A stretch of DNA of 64,000 nt from Cellulomonas edaphi (GTDB taxonomy: Bacteria; Actinomycetota; Actinomycetes; Actinomycetales; Cellulomonadaceae). The position numbers and the translations under genes were made by a program. Positions within the stretch are counted from its first letter, which is position 1. Each line of letters opens with the position of its first letter. Location of the stretch: contig NZ_JAUCGR010000002.1 in NCBI RefSeq assembly GCF_030362815.1, forward strand, positions 248,001 to 312,000. The letters are read 5' to 3'. The notes beneath the pieces are model-generated. The model searched no databases. It had not been told where the DNA came from and saw only the letters and a program-made list of their open reading frames with translations. Of this stretch, positions 60,511-64,000 are shown piece after piece.

Positions 60511-60527
60511 GTTGTCTTCACGACAAC
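60511..60527. promoter_or_regulatory. Perfect inverted repeat at the satD start
   Basis: GTTGTC (60511-60516) and GACAAC (60522-60527) flank TTCAC, giving a perfect 6-base dyad with a 5-base spacer, 17-33 bases upstream of the chosen ATG. As the gene product has a helix-turn-helix, self-regulation is a sensible hypothesis; no binding has been shown. Confidence 0.45.
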
Positions 60528-60559
60528 AAGCCCTGCGGGTTGTTCGTCCGCAGCGACGT

Positions 60560-60988
60560 TCAGAGTGCGGCCAGGGCCAACCGGTAGGAGTCGAGGCCGA
60601 AGCCCGCCACGGTGCCCGTCGCGACGGGGCCGATGACCGACAGGTGCCGGAACGACTCGCGGGCGTACGGGTTCGTGAGGTGCACCTCGACGAGCCGCAG
60701 GCCGGCCGAGGTGACCTGGGCTGCGGCGTCGCGGAGGGCGTAGGAGTAGTGCGTGAACGCCGCGGGGTTGAGCACCACGTCGCTCCGGGTGTCGACGGCC
60801 TCGTGCAGCCAGCCCACCAGCTGCGACTCGTCGTCGGTCTGGCGCACCTCGGCCTCGAGTCCGCGCTCGGCGGCCCAGTCGGCCACGGCCGCGACGAGGT
60901 CCGCGTGGGTGGCGGAGCCGTACACCTCGGGCTCGCGGGATCCGAGCCGGCCCAGGTTGGGTCCGTTGAGCACCAGCACGCGCGTCAT
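60560..60988 (-). CDS. aroQ: 3-dehydroquinate dehydratase, type II
   Basis: 142 residues. VLVLNGPNLGRLGSREPEVYG with catalytic Tyr, FTHYSYALRDA and EVHLTNPYARESFRHLSVIGPVATGTVAGFGLDSYRLAL are the family signatures, with His in the latter as the catalytic acid/base pair. It removes water from dehydroquinate in the shikimate pathway. ATG at 60988 has AGGGTG 6 bases upstream, better than GTG 60997. aroB is 18 bases before it. Confidence 0.96.
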   Translation of the reverse strand: MTRVLVLNGPNLGRLGSREPEVYGSATHADLVAAVADWAAERGLEAEVRQTDDESQLVGWLHEAVDTRSDVVLNPAAFTHYSYALRDAAAQVTSAGLRLVEVHLTNPYARESFRHLSVIGPVATGTVAGFGLDSYRLALAAL

Positions 60989-61006
60989 GGCGGTCACCCT
61001 AGGCCC

Positions 61007-62119
61007 CTAGAGCGCGATCGCGGTGGACGTCTCCTCGCGGCTGACCTCCGCGTAGGCCGCGACCAGCAGCGTCGGGTCGGGACCCTCCAGGCGAGCCGGT
61101 TTGCCCACGTCCTCGAGCACCACGAACCGCAGCAGGTCCCCGCGCGTCTTCTTGTCCCGCCGCATGGCGGTCAGCAGCCGCTCCCAGCGGTCGCCGCGGT
61201 ACGACACCGGCAGGCCTAGTGAGCCGAGGATCGACCGGTGCCGGTCCACCACGTCGTCGGACAGCCGCCCGGCGAGGCGCGCGAGCTCGGCGACGTAGAC
61301 CATGCCGACGGACACGGCGGCACCGTGCCGCCACTGGTAGCGCTCGACGTTCTCGATCGCGTGCGCGAACGTGTGGCCGTAGTTGAGGATCTCGCGCAGG
61401 CCGGCCTCCTTGAGGTCCTCCCCCACCACGCGCGCCTTGACGGCGACCGCCCGCTCGACGAGCTCGGCCAGCACGGCGCTGCCCGAGGCGGCGACGGGGT
61501 CGGTGAGGAGCTCGACGTTCGCCTCCACCAGCTCCAGGATGCGCGGGTCGGCGATGAAGCCGCACTTGACCACCTCGGCCAGGCCCGCGACGAAGTCGTG
61601 CTTCGACATCGACGCCAGCGCCGCCAGGTCGCACAGCACACCCGCGGGCGGGTGGAACGCGCCCACCAGGTTCTTGCCCTCGGCGGTGTTGATCCCGGTC
61701 TTGCCCCCCACGGCCGCGTCGACCATCGCGAGCAGTGTCGTCGGCACCTGGACCACCCGGATCCCGCGCAGCCAGGTCGCCGCGACGAACCCGCCGAGAT
61801 CCGTGGTGGCGCCGCCGCCGACCGCCACCACCGCGTCGGTCCGCGTGAAGTCTGCCTGCCCCAGCACGCCCCACAGGAACGCGGCGACCTGGGCCGTCTT
61901 GGCCTCCTCGGCGTCCGGCACCTCGGCGCCGAACACCTCGTACCCCGCCCCGCGCAGGTCCTCGATCACCGCGTCGGCGGTGGTCGCCAGCGCGGCGGGG
62001 TGCACGACGAGCACCCGTCGGACGTCCGTCCCCAGCAGCCCGGGCAGCGCGCCCAGCAGGTGGTGGCCGATGACCACGTCGTAGGGCTGCGCCCCGTCCA
62101 CCTTGACCGTCGTCGTCAT
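61007..62119 (-). CDS. aroB: 3-dehydroquinate synthase
   Basis: 370 residues. The NAD-binding segment [57 protein letters not shown], the metal Glu/His in [10 protein letters not shown] and [11 protein letters not shown], and [13 protein letters not shown] are all present. It cyclises DAHP to dehydroquinate. ATG at 62119 overlaps the aroK stop (ATGA). Confidence 0.97.
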   Translation of the reverse strand: MTTTVKVDGAQPYDVVIGHHLLGALPGLLGTDVRRVLVVHPAALATTADAVIEDLRGAGYEVFGAEVPDAEEAKTAQVAAFLWGVLGQADFTRTDAVVAVGGGATTDLGGFVAATWLRGIRVVQVPTTLLAMVDAAVGGKTGINTAEGKNLVGAFHPPAGVLCDLAALASMSKHDFVAGLAEVVKCGFIADPRILELVEANVELLTDPVAASGSAVLAELVERAVAVKARVVGEDLKEAGLREILNYGHTFAHAIENVERYQWRHGAAVSVGMVYVAELARLAGRLSDDVVDRHRSILGSLGLPVSYRGDRWERLLTAMRRDKKTRGDLLRFVVLEDVGKPARLEGPDPTLLVAAYAEVSREETSTAIAL

Positions 62120-62679
62120 GCCTCGTCCTCCACGGCGGCCCGGCGAAGCGCGGCCAGCTCGGTCTCGATGCGCTCCGCCACCTCGGTGGGGCGCAGGTCG
62201 TCTGTCAGCACGGTGATGGTGGCGAGCCGCTCGTAGATCGGACGCCTCGCCTCCATGAGCGCCGCCCACTGCGCGCGCGGGTTGCCGAGCAGCAGGGGGC
62301 GCGACTGGTTGAAGCCCACGCGCGGGGCGGCGTGGGTCAGCGTCACGTCGAGAAAGACGACCACGCCGCCGCCGCTCGCGTAGTCGTCGAGTGCCTGCTG
62401 GGTCCCGAGGTCCAGCACCGCACCGCCACCCAGCGCGAGCACGCCGTCGTGCTCGGCGAGCGCCGCGAGCACTGCCGCGCTCTCGAGCGCACGGAAGTGC
62501 GGCTCACCGTCGTCGACGAACAGCTCGGGAATCGACTTGCCCGCCGTGGCCTCGACATCCGCATCCGTGTCACGCACCGCGAGCTGCCAGCGTTCGCCCA
62601 GAGCGGCCGCCACGGTGGACTTGCCGGAGCCCGGAGGTCCGACGAGGACGACGCGGGGGGCGGTGAGCGGCTCTGGCAC
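62116..62679 (-). CDS. aroK: Shikimate kinase
   Basis: 187 residues. P-loop [18 protein letters not shown] (14-31), the shikimate-binding [36 protein letters not shown] and [10 protein letters not shown]. The adenine-side RPLL...R lid ([29 protein letters not shown]) is intact. It phosphorylates shikimate. GTG at 62679 lies opposite the divergent secreted-protein promoter region. aroK-aroB-aroQ form one unit. Confidence 0.96.
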   Translation of the reverse strand: MPEPLTAPRVVLVGPPGSGKSTVAAALGERWQLAVRDTDADVEATAGKSIPELFVDDGEPHFRALESAAVLAALAEHDGVLALGGGAVLDLGTQQALDDYASGGGVVVFLDVTLTHAAPRVGFNQSRPLLLGNPRAQWAALMEARRPIYERLATITVLTDDLRPTEVAERIETELAALRRAAVEDEA

Positions 62680-62880
62680 GGACCGAGACTAGCCGCCGCG
62701 ATGCGCGCGACGGCAGCGGCGTCCACGGCCGGGCGCCGCAGCCTGCGAGGCACCGCGGACGGCGACGCGGACGTGCCGAACGAGTGAACGCACGAACTCG
62801 CACCACGCCCGACCTCAGGTTCACCCTCCGATGTGCCGAACTACGCCCGAGTCGTTTCTGTGGTTGCCAGGAGGCATCTG

Positions 62881-64000
62881 TGTTCAATCGTCGTGGTGTC
62901 GCCCTTCTGACAGGAATCGCCCTGGCACTGACAGGGGCCGTCGGCCTCGCAGCGCCGGTCGTCGCGGCGGAGAGCACGCTCGTCGCCGCACCCTCCGGCC
63001 TGGCGGTCGCGAACCTGGGCGGCGACCCCGTCTTCTCCTGGTCGGCCGTGGACGGAGCCGCGGCGTACTCCATCCAGATCGCGACCGACGACTCGTTCAG
63101 CAGCGGCAACATCATCGCGCGTGCGAGCACCTTCGGCCGCTCGTGGGTTCCCACGAGCACTCTCGACGTCGCCGTCCCGCGAACCCTCTTCTGGCGCGTG
63201 GCGGCCTTCGGCGACAGCATCAACGAGAGCTCGCTCGGGTCGTACTCGGCCGTGGCCACGCTCGACCGTCCCGCGGCAGCGGCACCCACCCCGTCGGCGC
63301 CCGTCTCGGGGTCCGTGATCACGTACCCGACGCCCGTAACCTTCTCCTGGGCAACGGTGCAGGGCGCGGTCTCGTACACGCTGAGCTATTCGTCGGACCC
63401 GAGCTTCCCCACCGCGACCACGACCACCGTGCCCGCCGTGGTCGGAACGTCCTACTCGCCCTCGGCATCGTTGGGCCGCGGCACCGACCCGGACGACGAG
63501 GCTGGAGCGCGCTGGTACTGGCGGGTCCGGGCCAACTTCTCCACGGCGACTGGCCCGACGAGCGGGCCGTACGCACCGACCTCGTTCTTCAACGTCAACT
63601 GGCCCCGGGCGGCCTCGGCGCCCGAGCTCATCTCGCCGGCCGACGGCGCAACGACCTACTCCGACCTGCGCTTCACCTGGAAGCCCGTGCCGGGCGCCTC
63701 GGGCTACTCGATCGTCATCGGCGCAGCGAAGGACTCGCACGGGGACGTCATCACCGTGAAGGACTCCGCCAGCACGACGAGCACGACGTACGTGCCCAAG
63801 ATCCAGTTCTCCGACACGAACTACTGGTGGCAGGTCCGTGCCCGCGATGCCGCCGGCAACCTCGGGGCTCGTTCTGAGGCGCAGGGCTTCGTCAAGGCGT
63901 GGGGCGCGCAGTCGGGCGAGTCCGTCGCGACGACCAGCTTCGTGCTCGGTACCCCGGTGACGATGGCGGGATCGAACTCGTCGGCCGCTCCGACCGAGAT
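62881..64000 (+). CDS. Secreted repeat protein with FN3-like modules (end outside window)
   Basis: The open frame starts at GTG 62881 with AGGAGG 6 bases upstream (62869-62875 region) and runs off the window after 373 codons. A signal peptide is clear: FNRRGVALLTGIALALTGAVGLAAPVVAAE. Then come about three 100-residue beta modules with repeated patterns: VFSWSAVDGAAAYSIQIATD, VTFSWATVQGAVSYTLSYSSD and LRFTWKPVPGASGYSIVIGA, each ending in WRV(R/A)A-like strands (FWRVAAF, WYWRVRAN, WWQVRARD). These resemble fibronectin type III or similar surface modules. It is probably exported and binds polymers or other cells; function unknown. No catalytic domain is seen so far. Confidence 0.85.

Noticed and set aside
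60494..60527. A PafBC-type (RecA-NDp) promoter before the satD gene, suggested by TTGTC.
   Set aside because: After TTGTC the bases do not follow the RGTG-N8-TAnnnT pattern, and symmetry explains the signal better.

Overview
The window is very GC-rich, almost every codon ends in G or C, GTG starts are common, and it carries marker genes found only in Actinobacteria: garA, rbpA, actinobacterial IHF, pafBC, FtsR-type MerR, a helicase-dead PriA, and a Lnt/Ppm pair. Gene orders match those of Mycobacterium and Streptomyces. My best guess is a Cellulomonas-like member of the Micrococcales; that placement is inference. No rRNA, tRNA, CRISPR array, insertion sequence, phage gene or replication origin was recognised. 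The window is mostly core chromosome.

Layout. 1-5443, mainly plus strand: the end of a DUF881 gene, garA, an FtsR-type MerR gene, a DUF151 nuclease-like gene and a second MerR gene. These are followed by an orphan ParA ATPase (minus), a metallo-hydrolase, a 44-residue acidic ORF and a GNAT acetyltransferase. 5448-14537, an accessory stretch: an MFS exporter, a lipoprotein, dinB with a coupled cupin, a DUF1801-like gene, an unusual fusion of a luciferase-like monooxygenase with a BBE-type FAD oxidase plus a UPF0303 gene, a hypothetical gene, and an aldo/keto reductase broken by an in-frame TAG. 14597-15086: rbpA with a SigR-like promoter and a terminator that lies inside the neighbouring ppm gene.

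15033-55857, about 40 kb almost entirely on the minus strand. In transcription order from the right it runs: PrmC-like methyltransferase; pyrR-pyrB-pyrC-membrane protein-carA-carB-pyrF; mIHF; gmk; rpoZ; coaBC; metK; priA; HAD hydrolase; LPXTG lectin-like surface protein; fmt; rsmB; rpe; an FMN riboswitch; ribD-ribE-ribBA-ribH-pnuX/ribM-hisE-hisG-PH protein; a divergent DUF3866 gene; pafB-pafC-small membrane protein-tatA-tatC-lipid kinase-helY; amidohydrolase; lnt-ppm. Many neighbours overlap by 1-4 bases, so translation is probably coupled. The pyr operon appears to be controlled by a PyrR-binding hairpin at the pyrR ribosome binding site, and the rib genes by the riboswitch.

55914-64000: a GGDEF-EAL cyclic-di-GMP enzyme (plus); then on the minus strand nusB, efp, a DUF3307-like membrane protein, a SatD-family protein with an inverted repeat at its start, and aroQ, aroB and aroK. 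The window ends inside a secreted repeat protein on the plus strand.

I found no clearly new multi-gene system. The points most worth following are the LLM/BBE fusion, the SatD/DUF3307-like pair with its operator-like repeat, the unbroken rib-to-his gene chain behind an FMN riboswitch, a recurring intergenic 11-mer, and the amber-interrupted aldo/keto reductase.
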